Below are positions 1 through 4,779 of a DNA stretch of 5,749 bases, piece after piece. The translations under genes were made by a program, and so were the position numbers. The notes below the pieces were generated by a model. That model worked only from the letters and a program-made list of their open reading frames with translations. It did not search any database and was not told the DNA's origin. Source of the stretch: Shewanella sp. (GTDB lineage: Bacteria; Pseudomonadota; Gammaproteobacteria; Enterobacterales; Shewanellaceae); contig SDWK01000205.1 of the NCBI GenBank assembly GCA_004195335.1, positions 1 through 5,749 on the forward strand, given 5' to 3'. Position 1 is the first letter of the stretch. Each line of letters begins with the position of its first letter.

Positions 1-437
1 CTCGCATACTCAAATATTATTACCGCTTACTTCCGGATAACCGCTTGTTGTTGGGAGGAAGAGGGGCTATCTACGGCAAAGATGCCACGGATCCAATATA
101 CGCGCAGCGATTACGTTATGCTTTGGGTCAGTGTTTTCCATCACTAGCAAATAAATCTATATCTCATAACTGGACTGGCTGGATAGCCGCGGCCATGGAT
201 GATATGCCCCATGTATATACTCAAAGTGGAACAGGGTATAGCTTAGGCTATTGCGGCGCGGGGGTCTCTTTTAGTGCGCAAGCCGGCTTCAGACTCGCTC
301 AATCGATCGCGGGAGAGAAGATACCGTCTCTTCCCTTGTATACTCAACCGTTACCGCACTTTCCTATGCCAAAGTTACGTCGACTGGGTCAGTGGGGATA
401 TTATCACTACGGCTGGTTGAAAGATCGCTACTTTTGA
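1..437 (+). CDS. FAD-dependent oxidoreductase (DAO family), C-terminal part, 5' end outside the window
   Basis: The frame is open from base 3 to the TGA at 435-437, giving the last 144 residues of a larger protein; the TTG at 45 is internal, because coding-like sequence (YYYRLLPDNRLLLGG) runs in frame before it. The segment resembles the C-terminal end of DAO-family flavoenzymes such as PuuB-like gamma-glutamylputrescine oxidases. Supporting features are the RLLLGGRGAIYG stretch (substrate-domain strand), a Trp-Gly-type motif (NWTGWIAAAMDDMPHV), and the closing FAD-contact motif GYCGAGVSFSAQAG followed by a helix (LAQSIAGE). These enzymes oxidise amines or amino acids, releasing ammonia and hydrogen peroxide, in the cytoplasm. 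An aromatic-rich tail (LGQWGYYHYGWLKDRYF) follows the FAD motif, as in a subset of the family. The N-terminal GxGxxG Rossmann motif lies outside the window, so the substrate cannot be assigned. No terminator is obvious after the stop. Confidence 0.85.
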   Translation, partial: RILKYYYRLLPDNRLLLGGRGAIYGKDATDPIYAQRLRYALGQCFPSLANKSISHNWTGWIAAAMDDMPHVYTQSGTGYSLGYCGAGVSFSAQAGFRLAQSIAGEKIPSLPLYTQPLPHFPMPKLRRLGQWGYYHYGWLKDRYF

Positions 438-650
438 CATTCATCCACCGCGCTTCGTACCGGTTTTGCTGTCGTTGACCATTAGAGGATAAACAAATAT
501 AAATTTACGCCTTACCCTCCAATGGGGGTCGACACCGTAAGTCACCTACGAAACTTGTGTAAGTTCAACAACTCATTCATGGTGGTCTGGGTTTATGTCA
601 CAATTGTGCAAGATTTCTATTGAGATCGTGCTAAATCTACCTGCCCTTGC

Positions 651-656
651 TATCCT
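651..656 (+). promoter_or_regulatory. Candidate extended -10 promoter element
   Basis: TATCCT is preceded by TG plus one base (TGC at 648-650), which fits an extended -10 element. No good -35 is present about 17 bp upstream. It would place transcription start near 663, about 22 nt before the ATG at 685. That supports the 685 start over the longer frame beginning at 595, but the match is weak by itself. Confidence 0.25.
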
Positions 657-684
657 TAACGATTGGTCTATATGGGGGGAACTG

Positions 685-960
685 ATGAAATCAAAATTAG
701 ATAAGATGCTTTCTAGTCACAACAAACTTGTTCACTCAGAAGGTGTGAAGATTGTGTCTCATACACAAAGAGAAGTAGAGGAGTGGGTGCAGCATACCGT
801 CATGATTGAAGGGTGCGATGCTCCGTTCAAATTTAGAAGACCGAAAAAATTCAGGTGTTTGAAAGGTAATAGGGTCAATATGACTTATTATGCTGAATCA
901 GAGAAAGTTGCCGGTTTTGAGATAGAAGTAATGAAAGTTGTACGCATTAAACGCTTTTAA
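685..960 (+). CDS. Small basic hypothetical protein (91 aa)
   Basis: I cannot name this family. The 91-residue protein is rich in Lys and Arg, has no signal peptide and no membrane segment, and so is probably cytoplasmic. Visible features are an amphipathic charged N-terminal half (KLDKMLSSHNKLVHSEG), a central REVEEWVQ helix-like stretch, a very basic block (FRRPKKFRCLKGNRV) and a beta-like C-terminus (GFEIEVMKVVRIKRF). The basic patch is compatible with nucleic-acid binding, but that is inference only. The frame is open from an ATG at 595 (121 aa). I prefer the ATG at 685 because a purine-rich GGGGGGA lies at 674-680, 4 nt upstream, whereas the ATG at 595 lacks a good ribosome site and its extra N-terminus looks like translated non-coding DNA. 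It appears to be transcribed alone, with gaps of about 250 bp on both sides. Confidence 0.6.
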   Translation: MKSKLDKMLSSHNKLVHSEGVKIVSHTQREVEEWVQHTVMIEGCDAPFKFRRPKKFRCLKGNRVNMTYYAESEKVAGFEIEVMKVVRIKRF

Positions 961-1153
961 TTCTGCATAAACTAGGATTGGGGGCAAGATATGACACATG
1001 GGTTGCCCCAAATAACATAAGTAAATTTTCTGTAAAATAGACTGCAGATAATTCTTAATACTTGTCTGTTTGATACTGAGCCTAACCCAGCCAACATCCT
1101 CCTTTATACTTATCGTTAAGTAACAATTCAGCCGACACACGTTATCTTAAGCG

Positions 1154-1180
1154 TCTAAACTCAAGTTATGTCAGTTTAGA
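1154..1180. repeat. Inverted repeat upstream of the glycine-zipper gene
   Basis: TCTAAACT at 1154-1161 and AGTTTAGA at 1173-1180 are perfect 8-bp inverted arms separated by 11 bp. The repeat ends 35 bp before the ATG at 1216. It is placed where an operator or a 5'-leader hairpin would sit, but it matches no regulator site I recognise. Confidence 0.4.
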
Positions 1181-1205
1181 TACATAGTTATCGCACAAAT
1201 TCCGG

Positions 1206-1211
1206 TAAGGG
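1206..1211 (+). promoter_or_regulatory. Ribosome binding site of the glycine-zipper gene
   Basis: TAAGGG lies 4 nt before the ATG at 1216 and supports that start. The same start is supported by the signal peptide that begins immediately with MKKF. Confidence 0.6.
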
Positions 1212-1215
1212 TATT

Positions 1216-1605
1216 ATGAAAAAGTTTCTATTGATTATTGGGTTACTCTCATTCCAAGTATCGGCTTGGGCTAATATTGTCGTAGATAAAAAAGGTGTCG
1301 ATGAGAAAGATTATATTTTTGATCTTCACGAATGTACTGAGTTATCGCAACTGGCTCAAAAAAAGACTACCCAAGGCGGAGCCATTTCCGGTACCGCTAA
1401 GGGCGCAGCATTAGGGGCCGCAGCGGGCGCCATATCGGGAGGCTCCGGAACTGATGGAGCAAAAACGGGTGCAGCAATTGGTCTCGTTGGTGGAGTACTC
1501 GGAAAAGGCCGTTCCAACAGACAAAATGCAGCCAATCACGAACAGGAAAAAGAAACGATAGTTAAAAACTGCATGACCAATCGTGGTTATGTCGTGTTGA
1601 ATTAA
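1216..1605 (+). CDS. Exported glycine-zipper protein
   Basis: The 129-residue precursor starts with a clear Sec signal peptide: KK at residues 2-3, a hydrophobic core LLIIGLLSF, and a likely signal peptidase I cut after AWA (residue 19). The mature protein has a glycine zipper in two blocks of exact four-residue spacing: Gly55, 59, 63, 67, 71, 75 and then Gly81, 85, 89, 93, with Ala filling most positions between. Such zippers pack as membrane-embedded or tightly packed helices, as in Gram-negative envelope proteins of the YmgG/OmpA-like-zipper type. Cys40 (HECTEL) and Cys119 (NCMTNRGY) flank the zipper and could form a disulphide in the periplasm. The terminal RGYVVL motif is common in this family. 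The role is not known; envelope location is inferred. It is probably a single-gene unit, with a 255-bp gap upstream and a hairpin downstream. Confidence 0.8.
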   Translation: MKKFLLIIGLLSFQVSAWANIVVDKKGVDEKDYIFDLHECTELSQLAQKKTTQGGAISGTAKGAALGAAAGAISGGSGTDGAKTGAAIGLVGGVLGKGRSNRQNAANHEQEKETIVKNCMTNRGYVVLN

Positions 1606-1658
1606 ATAAATCCATTAATAACATGACACTTAAGTAAATAACCATGATGTGCACCAGT

Positions 1659-1689
1659 AGAAGAGTAGGGGTCATCACTCCACTCTTCT
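1659..1689. terminator. Hairpin between convergent genes, possible bidirectional terminator
   Basis: AGAAGAGT at 1659-1666 pairs with ACTCTTCT at 1682-1689. A bulged A at 1667 is followed by GGGG (1668-1671) pairing with CTCC (1678-1681, one G-T wobble), around a six-base loop. It sits between the stop of the glycine-zipper gene (1605) and the stop of the second ferritin gene (1705). The T-run is poor on both strands, so efficient intrinsic termination is uncertain. Confidence 0.5.
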
Positions 1690-1704
1690 TCCTGCTATGA
1701 GCTG

Positions 1705-2187
1705 CTAACCATCCTGACTGCCCATTTGTGATTGAATATAGTTCTGAATACCGATCTTACCAATTATGCCTAACTGTTGCTCAAGCCAGTAAATATGATC
1801 CATCTCGGTATCTTTGAGCAAATCTTCTAAAATCTCCCGACTGACATAGTCTTTCTCTTCTTCACAGATAGCAATAATTTTAGTCAAACTTGCTGCAACA
1901 ACTCTTTCTGCCTCCAGATCATTTTCATGCATTTGCTGCACATTACTGCCGACGTTTATAGGCTCGCGTGAGGCTGTATCGGGAGTTCCTTCCAGAAACA
2001 GGATCCGCTCCGCTAATCGTTTAGCATGGCCAAGTTCCTCTTCGTATTCGTGAGAAAGTCTTGCATGTAACTTATTTATCCCCCAATCCTCATACATCTT
2101 TGAATGAGCTAGATATTGATCCATCGAGGTTAACTCTAGAGTCAACTGTTGATTAAGGTGATCTATAACCTTCTGATTACCCTGCAT
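1705..2187 (-). CDS. bfr: Bacterioferritin subunit with complete ferroxidase site but no haem ligand
   Basis: This 160-residue four-helix ferritin subunit is the second gene of the operon. Alignment by eye to E. coli Bfr shows all six di-iron ligands: Glu18, Glu51, His54, Glu94 and the ExxH pair, here Glu128 and His131 because of a one-residue insertion in KDTEMDH. The haem-ligating Met52 of classical Bfr is Leu here. Both features (loss of Met52 and the DTExDHxYWLEQQLG motif) recall the haem-free Pseudomonas ferritin-type subunit FtnA (formerly called BfrA). It should oxidise Fe2+ with O2 or H2O2 and move iron into the shell core in the cytoplasm. Its start is fixed by a strong GGAGGA (2193-2198) inside the end of the upstream gene and a 1-nt gap (TAA-C-ATG), so translation is probably coupled. 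A mixed 24-mer with the upstream partner is inferred. Confidence 0.92.
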   Translation of the reverse strand: MQGNQKVIDHLNQQLTLELTSMDQYLAHSKMYEDWGINKLHARLSHEYEEELGHAKRLAERILFLEGTPDTASREPINVGSNVQQMHENDLEAERVVAASLTKIIAICEEEKDYVSREILEDLLKDTEMDHIYWLEQQLGIIGKIGIQNYIQSQMGSQDG

Positions 2188-2188
2188 G

Positions 2189-2659
2189 TTAATCCTCCAT
2201 CATTGACTGTAGGTAATTTTTGATACCCGTTGAATTGATCAGAAACTCTTGTGCTTCAATCCAATCTAGGTGTTCTTCTTCATCTTCTAAAATCTTAGCC
2301 AGCATCTCTCTACTGACATAATCGTGTTCGTTTTCACATAAAGTGATCGCACTTCGTAATTGGGCAATCTGTTCTTCTTGAAAAATTTTGTCGCACTCGA
2401 TCATCTCATGGGTGTGTTCACCGATACGTAACTTATTTAGCTGTTGAAGGTTAGGTAACGCCTCCAGAAACAAGATACGCTCGATCAGAACATCGGCTTG
2501 CTTCATGTCCAGAATTGATTTTTTATATTCTTTCTCGTCGAGTTCTTCCAGCCCCCAATTTTTATACATTCGTGCATGTAAAAAATATTGATTAATCGAA
2601 GTGAGCTCAAATATCAGTATTTGGTTTAGTGCACTCGTCACCTTTGCCTTACCTTTCAT
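2189..2659 (-). CDS. bfr: Bacterioferritin subunit with haem ligand but degenerate ferroxidase site
   Basis: First gene of the ferritin operon, 156 residues, the normal Bfr length. The N-terminus (MKGKAKV, NQYFLHARMYKNWGL, ERILFLEALPNLQ) is classical Bfr and fixes the start; AAAGGG at 2668-2673 lies 8 nt before the ATG. Met52, the axial ligand of the inter-subunit haem, is present in DMKQAD. Three of six ferroxidase ligands are changed by comparison with E. coli Bfr: Glu51 is Asp (GTC on the plus strand at 2507-2509), His54 is Gln (2498-2500) and Glu94 is Gln (2378-2380). Glu18, Glu127 and His130 remain. This subunit is therefore unlikely to be a good ferroxidase alone; its probable job is to supply haem, used for electron delivery during iron release, in a heteropolymer with the downstream subunit. 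Paired subunits of this kind are known in some other proteobacteria. Confidence 0.93.
   Translation of the reverse strand: MKGKAKVTSALNQILIFELTSINQYFLHARMYKNWGLEELDEKEYKKSILDMKQADVLIERILFLEALPNLQQLNKLRIGEHTHEMIECDKIFQEEQIAQLRSAITLCENEHDYVSREMLAKILEDEEEHLDWIEAQEFLINSTGIKNYLQSMMED
2193..2198 (-). promoter_or_regulatory. Ribosome binding site embedded in the upstream ferritin gene
   Basis: Read on the minus strand this is GGAGGA, 5 nt before the ATG at 2187. It overlaps the last codons (Met-Glu-Asp) of the preceding gene, whose stop is 1 nt from the start. The second ferritin subunit therefore has a strong site of its own and is also positioned for translational coupling. Confidence 0.8.
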
Positions 2660-2675
2660 CAGCCATGCCCTTTTT

Positions 2676-2689
2676 TTGATCTATATCAA
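2676..2689. promoter_or_regulatory. Perfect FNR/EtrA-type palindrome in the ferritin leader
   Basis: TTGATCTATATCAA matches TTGAT-N4-ATCAA exactly, the consensus of FNR (EtrA in Shewanella). It lies 16 bp upstream of the first ferritin ATG and downstream of the predicted promoter, centred near +40. From that position a bound FNR-type protein would more likely repress than activate, lowering ferritin expression without oxygen. The site is clear; the effect is inference. Confidence 0.65.
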
Positions 2690-2729
2690 TTAAGGCTAGA
2701 CAATTTCCTTAATGATGTTAGAACTAAAT

Positions 2730-2757
2730 CTTATACTTGGTTTAAATACTGTATCAA
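2730..2757 (-). promoter_or_regulatory. Sigma70-type promoter of the ferritin operon
   Basis: On the minus strand, TTGATA (2752-2757) and TATAAG (2730-2735) are each 5/6 matches to the -35 and -10 consensus, with a 16-bp spacer. Predicted transcription start is near 2723, giving a leader of about 64 nt that contains the FNR-type site. Confidence 0.65.
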
Positions 2758-2777
2758 TTTCAATAAGCAAATCAGAA

Positions 2778-2792
2778 GGGTAATCATTCTCA
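2778..2792. promoter_or_regulatory. Fur-box-like site
   Basis: On the minus strand TGAGAATGATTACCC matches the 7-1-7 Fur consensus TGATAATNATTATCA at 12 of 14 fixed positions. It is centred about 62 bp upstream of the predicted ferritin transcription start, about 20 bp beyond the -35. That is not the usual position for blocking RNA polymerase; it would suit Fur-dependent activation or anti-silencing. It may overlap the decayed 5' part of the GGDEF remnant. Confidence 0.5.
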
Positions 2793-2830
2793 TTGGCGCG
2801 CTTGGGCTGTGCAAAGCTCTTTAGAGGGTT

Positions 2831-3267
2831 TTGGCCACATTTTTGATGAATTTAACGAGTAACTTCACTCTTGTATCGTCAATCTTTCGACTTCACTGTA
2901 ATAAATGGTGCAATGACAATTGGGGTCACATGGCCGGTGACTATATCATTAAGGAAATCGCTAAGGTTGTGACCGAAGTTATTCCAACAGATGCAGTGTT
3001 CGCAAGAATAGGGGGAGAGGAGTTTTGCCTTTTTATCCATAACTTAACGGTGCAGGAAGCAAAAGCATTGCCCCATAAGGCTCAAGCTTGTGTATCGGTT
3101 AGTCAGTTTGAATGGGAGAAGACTTCTCATCACGTTAGTGTGAGTTAGGAGCGGTATACTGCACAAGTGGCTCGTATGACGACCAGTACCTTATCAATCA
3201 AGCTGATCCTTTAAGGTATATCGCTAAGTCTTTAGGCCGGAATGGATACCAGTTCAAGACGTTATAA
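2831..3267 (+). pseudogene. Decayed diguanylate cyclase (GGDEF domain) remnant with frameshift
   Basis: Translation from 2831 gives a GGDEF-domain fragment: NDNWGHMAGDYIIKEIAKVV (substrate-binding helix region) and RIGGEEF at 3005-3025, a catalytically acceptable version of the GGDEF signature. The frame stops at TAG 3146-3148, right after HHVSVS, where the family normally continues with Ile-Gly. The next frame, from 3148, continues exactly where expected: GAVYCTSGSYDD, LINQADPLRYIAKS and LGRNGYQFKTL, ending at TAA 3265-3267. One lost base in an Ile/Leu codon explains this. The metal-binding DxDxFK stretch before NDNWGH is also eroded (RLHCNK). The 5' part is degraded: in the same frame, weak resemblance to an LTGLxNRR-type start is seen at about 2801-2830, interrupted by TAG 2822-2824. 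No sensor or membrane part remains. A complete functional enzyme is unlikely; a sequencing error could explain the frameshift but not the other damage. Confidence 0.8.
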
Positions 3268-3301
3268 TTGTAATGGCCCCAGGACTGAAGTCATCAGATA
3301 C

Positions 3302-3330
3302 AAAAAAGCCAACCTTAGTGGTTGGCTTTT
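3302..3330 (-). terminator. Intrinsic terminator of the GAPDH gene, possibly bidirectional
   Basis: GCCAACC (3308-3314) and GGTTGGC (3320-3326) form a perfect 7-bp GC-rich stem with a five-base loop, extended by A-T pairs. Six A at 3302-3307 become a U-run in the minus-strand transcript, about 20 nt past the GAPDH stop. TTTT at 3327-3330 also gives some function on the plus strand, for transcripts leaving the GGDEF remnant. Confidence 0.9.
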
Positions 3331-3349
3331 AAACGCTATGAAGACGAAA

Positions 3350-4360
3350 TTATTTCGCAGTCATCAAGGCAACAGCATTATCTAACATGCGGTTACTGAA
3401 ACCCCATTCGTTATCATACCAAGACATAACTTTAACCAGACGGCCTTTAACACGTGTCTGAGTTGCATCAAAGTTTGATGAGAATGGGTTGTGGTTAAAG
3501 TCGATAGAAACCAAGGGCTCCTTATTGACAGCCAATACTTGATTCATCGGTGACTGAGACGCGGCACTTTCGATAATAGCGTTAACTTCTTCTACCGTTG
3601 TGTCACGTGACGCAATGAATGACAGATCAACCAATGATACATTCACTGTCGGTACACGAACGGCTAAACCATCAAATTTACCAGCAAGCTCAGGGACCAC
3701 AAGACCAACAGCTGCCGCAGCACCTGTTTGAGTTGGGATCATAGACATTGCAGCAGCACGTGCTCGACGTAAATCTGTGTGGTAAACATCAGAAAGACGC
3801 TGATCATTAGTGTAAGAGTGAATGGTCGTCATTAAACCTGACTCGATACCAATTTCATCATTTAACGGCTTAGCGATAGGAGCTAAACAGTTAGTAGTAC
3901 ATGATGCATTTGAGACAACAGTCATATCAGCTGTAATTACGTTGTTGTTAACACCGTATACAACGGTAGCATCAACATTCTTACCAGGCGCTGAGATTAG
4001 CACTTTCTTTGCACCAGCAGCTAGGTGTGGTTGTACCGCGTCTTTAGACGTGAAAATACCAGTACATTCGAAAACCACGTCGATGTTTAGTTCAGCCCAA
4101 GGTAAATTGGCAGGATTTCTTTCTGAAAAAGTCAGAATTTTATCACCGTTTACATAAATGGCTTCATCATCATTTTCAACTTTTGCATTGAAACGGCCAT
4201 GAACAGAATCATACTTCGTTAGGTGTGCATTAATTGATGCATCGCCAAGATCGTTAAGTGCAACGATCTGGATTGGGTAATCTTTTTCGCTTTCATAAAG
4301 TGCACGTAAAATATTTCGGCCGATACGGCCATAACCGTTAATTGCTACGCGGATAGTCAT
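3350..4360 (-). CDS. gapA: Glyceraldehyde-3-phosphate dehydrogenase, type I
   Basis: Full-length GAPDH of 336 residues. It converts glyceraldehyde-3-phosphate, phosphate and NAD+ to 1,3-bisphosphoglycerate in cytoplasmic glycolysis, and the reverse in gluconeogenesis. The N-terminal NAD-binding motif is INGYGRIGR (residues 7-15), and Asp37 (ALNDLGD) at the end of the second strand fits NAD rather than NADP preference. The active site is SNASCTTNC with Cys154 as nucleophile, and the partner His181 is in [10 protein letters not shown]. The S-loop ([23 protein letters not shown]) and the C-terminal [14 protein letters not shown] motif are intact. The sequence is nearer to the proteobacterial GAPDH with [26 protein letters not shown] features than to E. 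coli GapA; erythrose-4-phosphate dehydrogenase (Epd) is related but fits less well in the S-loop. GAGGG 7 nt before the ATG supports the start. Monocistronic, with its own promoter region and terminator. Confidence 0.97.
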   Translation of the reverse strand: MTIRVAINGYGRIGRNILRALYESEKDYPIQIVALNDLGDASINAHLTKYDSVHGRFNAKVENDDEAIYVNGDKILTFSERNPANLPWAELNIDVVFECTGIFTSKDAVQPHLAAGAKKVLISAPGKNVDATVVYGVNNNVITADMTVVSNASCTTNCLAPIAKPLNDEIGIESGLMTTIHSYTNDQRLSDVYHTDLRRARAAAMSMIPTQTGAAAAVGLVVPELAGKFDGLAVRVPTVNVSLVDLSFIASRDTTVEEVNAIIESAASQSPMNQVLAVNKEPLVSIDFNHNPFSSNFDATQTRVKGRLVKVMSWYDNEWGFSNRMLDNAVALMTAK

Positions 4361-4379
4361 TTGATATCCCTCTGGTGAA

Positions 4380-4410
4380 TGTAAAATTATCTTCTGGTTG
4401 TAAAATTACC
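4380..4410. repeat. Tandem 12-bp repeat overlapping the GAPDH promoter
   Basis: TGTAAAATTATC at 4380-4391 and TGTAAAATTACC at 4399-4410 are direct repeats differing at one base, with starts 19 bp apart. The second is partly palindromic (GTAA-AA-TTAC) and covers the predicted -10. This looks like a pair of regulator sites. The motif has arms like HexR sites but the wrong spacing, so I do not assign a regulator. Confidence 0.4.
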
Positions 4411-4430
4411 AAACTGACAGCTACCGTCAA
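4403..4430 (-). promoter_or_regulatory. Candidate GAPDH promoter
   Basis: On the minus strand, TTGACG (4425-4430, 5/6 to the -35 consensus) is followed after 16 bp by TAATTT (4403-4408, a poor -10). Transcription would start near 4396, leaving a short leader of about 35 nt before the ATG. The -35 is convincing and the -10 is not. Confidence 0.4.
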
Positions 4431-4495
4431 GTAAAATCCCGAGTTGAGGGCGTTTCTCATTAACATTTTTGGTGTTTTTTTTACAATGGTCATGC

Positions 4496-4528
4496 TTTTT
4501 ACAAAAAATGACATTTTCCATGTAAAAA
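4496..4528. repeat. Nested inverted repeat with TTTTTACA/TGTAAAAA arms
   Basis: The outer arms are TTTTTACA at 4496-4503 and TGTAAAAA at 4521-4528. Between them AAAATG (4505-4510) and CATTTT (4512-4517) form a perfect inner palindrome around A4511. The two dyads are offset by about one base. The element is about 135 bp upstream of the GAPDH start and fits a dimeric or tetrameric regulator site. Confidence 0.4.
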
Positions 4529-4601
4529 ATATTCGTTATGGCAAACATCTTGCCGAGCTATAAAACGGCTTAACTCATTGAGATATTGTAGCTGTATAAA
4601 G

Positions 4602-4618
4602 GTTGATTATTAATCAAC
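4602..4618. repeat. 17-bp perfect palindrome
   Basis: GTTGATTATTAATCAAC consists of two perfect 8-bp arms around a single central T. It looks like an operator. It contains TTGAT and ATCAA, but 5 bp apart instead of the 4 bp required for FNR/CRP-type sites. It lies 242 bp upstream of the GAPDH start and 162 bp past the lipoprotein stop. Confidence 0.5.
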
Positions 4619-4779
4619 ACCCTACATTAAGAGATCTTCTTCAACCCAAAACTGTCTTAAAAATATAGCCCAGGTTAAACACAATTAAAATAATATCTGG
4701 GTAAATTCGAAATCAATTCAAACTTCATATCGGGCTGGCTCTGTTGTTATTTATGGGTATGGTGACTAAATGCTATAGA

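Larger units (their letters stand above)
4361..4779. other. 419-bp intergenic control region upstream of GAPDH
   Basis: No convincing gene is seen on either strand. The region is AT-rich. Its half nearest GAPDH holds the promoter, the 12-bp repeats and further TGTAAAA/TTTTACA copies near 4478-4485, 4496-4503 and 4521-4528. The distal half holds a 17-bp palindrome at 4602-4618 and a weak long-loop hairpin (CCCAG/CTGGG at about 4669-4701) that could end the lipoprotein transcript, though the loop of more than 20 nt makes this doubtful. Confidence 0.6.

Noticed and set aside
595..684. N-terminal extension of the small basic protein (start at 595)
   Set aside because: There is no ribosome site at 595, while the ATG at 685 has a purine-rich site, and the extension does not look like conserved protein.
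438..684. Possible RNA gene or repeat between the oxidoreductase and the small basic gene
   Set aside because: Only weak short complementarities are present (for example CTTAC/GTAAG near 510-542); no tRNA-like or repeat structure is seen.
981..1009. GGGGCAA/TTGCCCC hairpin after the small basic gene, considered as terminator
   Set aside because: The 7-bp stem is perfect but the loop is 15 nt and no T-run follows on either strand, so intrinsic termination is not supported.
898..1140. 80-residue open frame on the minus strand
   Set aside because: It overlaps the end of the 685-960 gene and intergenic DNA, has no ribosome site and an unlikely composition.
3822..4157. 111-residue open frame on the plus strand
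   Set aside because: It lies fully antisense within the GAPDH gene, whose protein is intact and conserved; the frame is a codon-usage shadow.
4399..4410. HexR operator for GAPDH
   Set aside because: Arms resemble TGTAA and TTACA, but the spacing is too short and only about 9 of 15 consensus positions fit.
4602..4618. FNR/EtrA site in the GAPDH upstream region
   Set aside because: The half-sites TTGAT and ATCAA are 5 bp apart; FNR-type sites need 4 bp.
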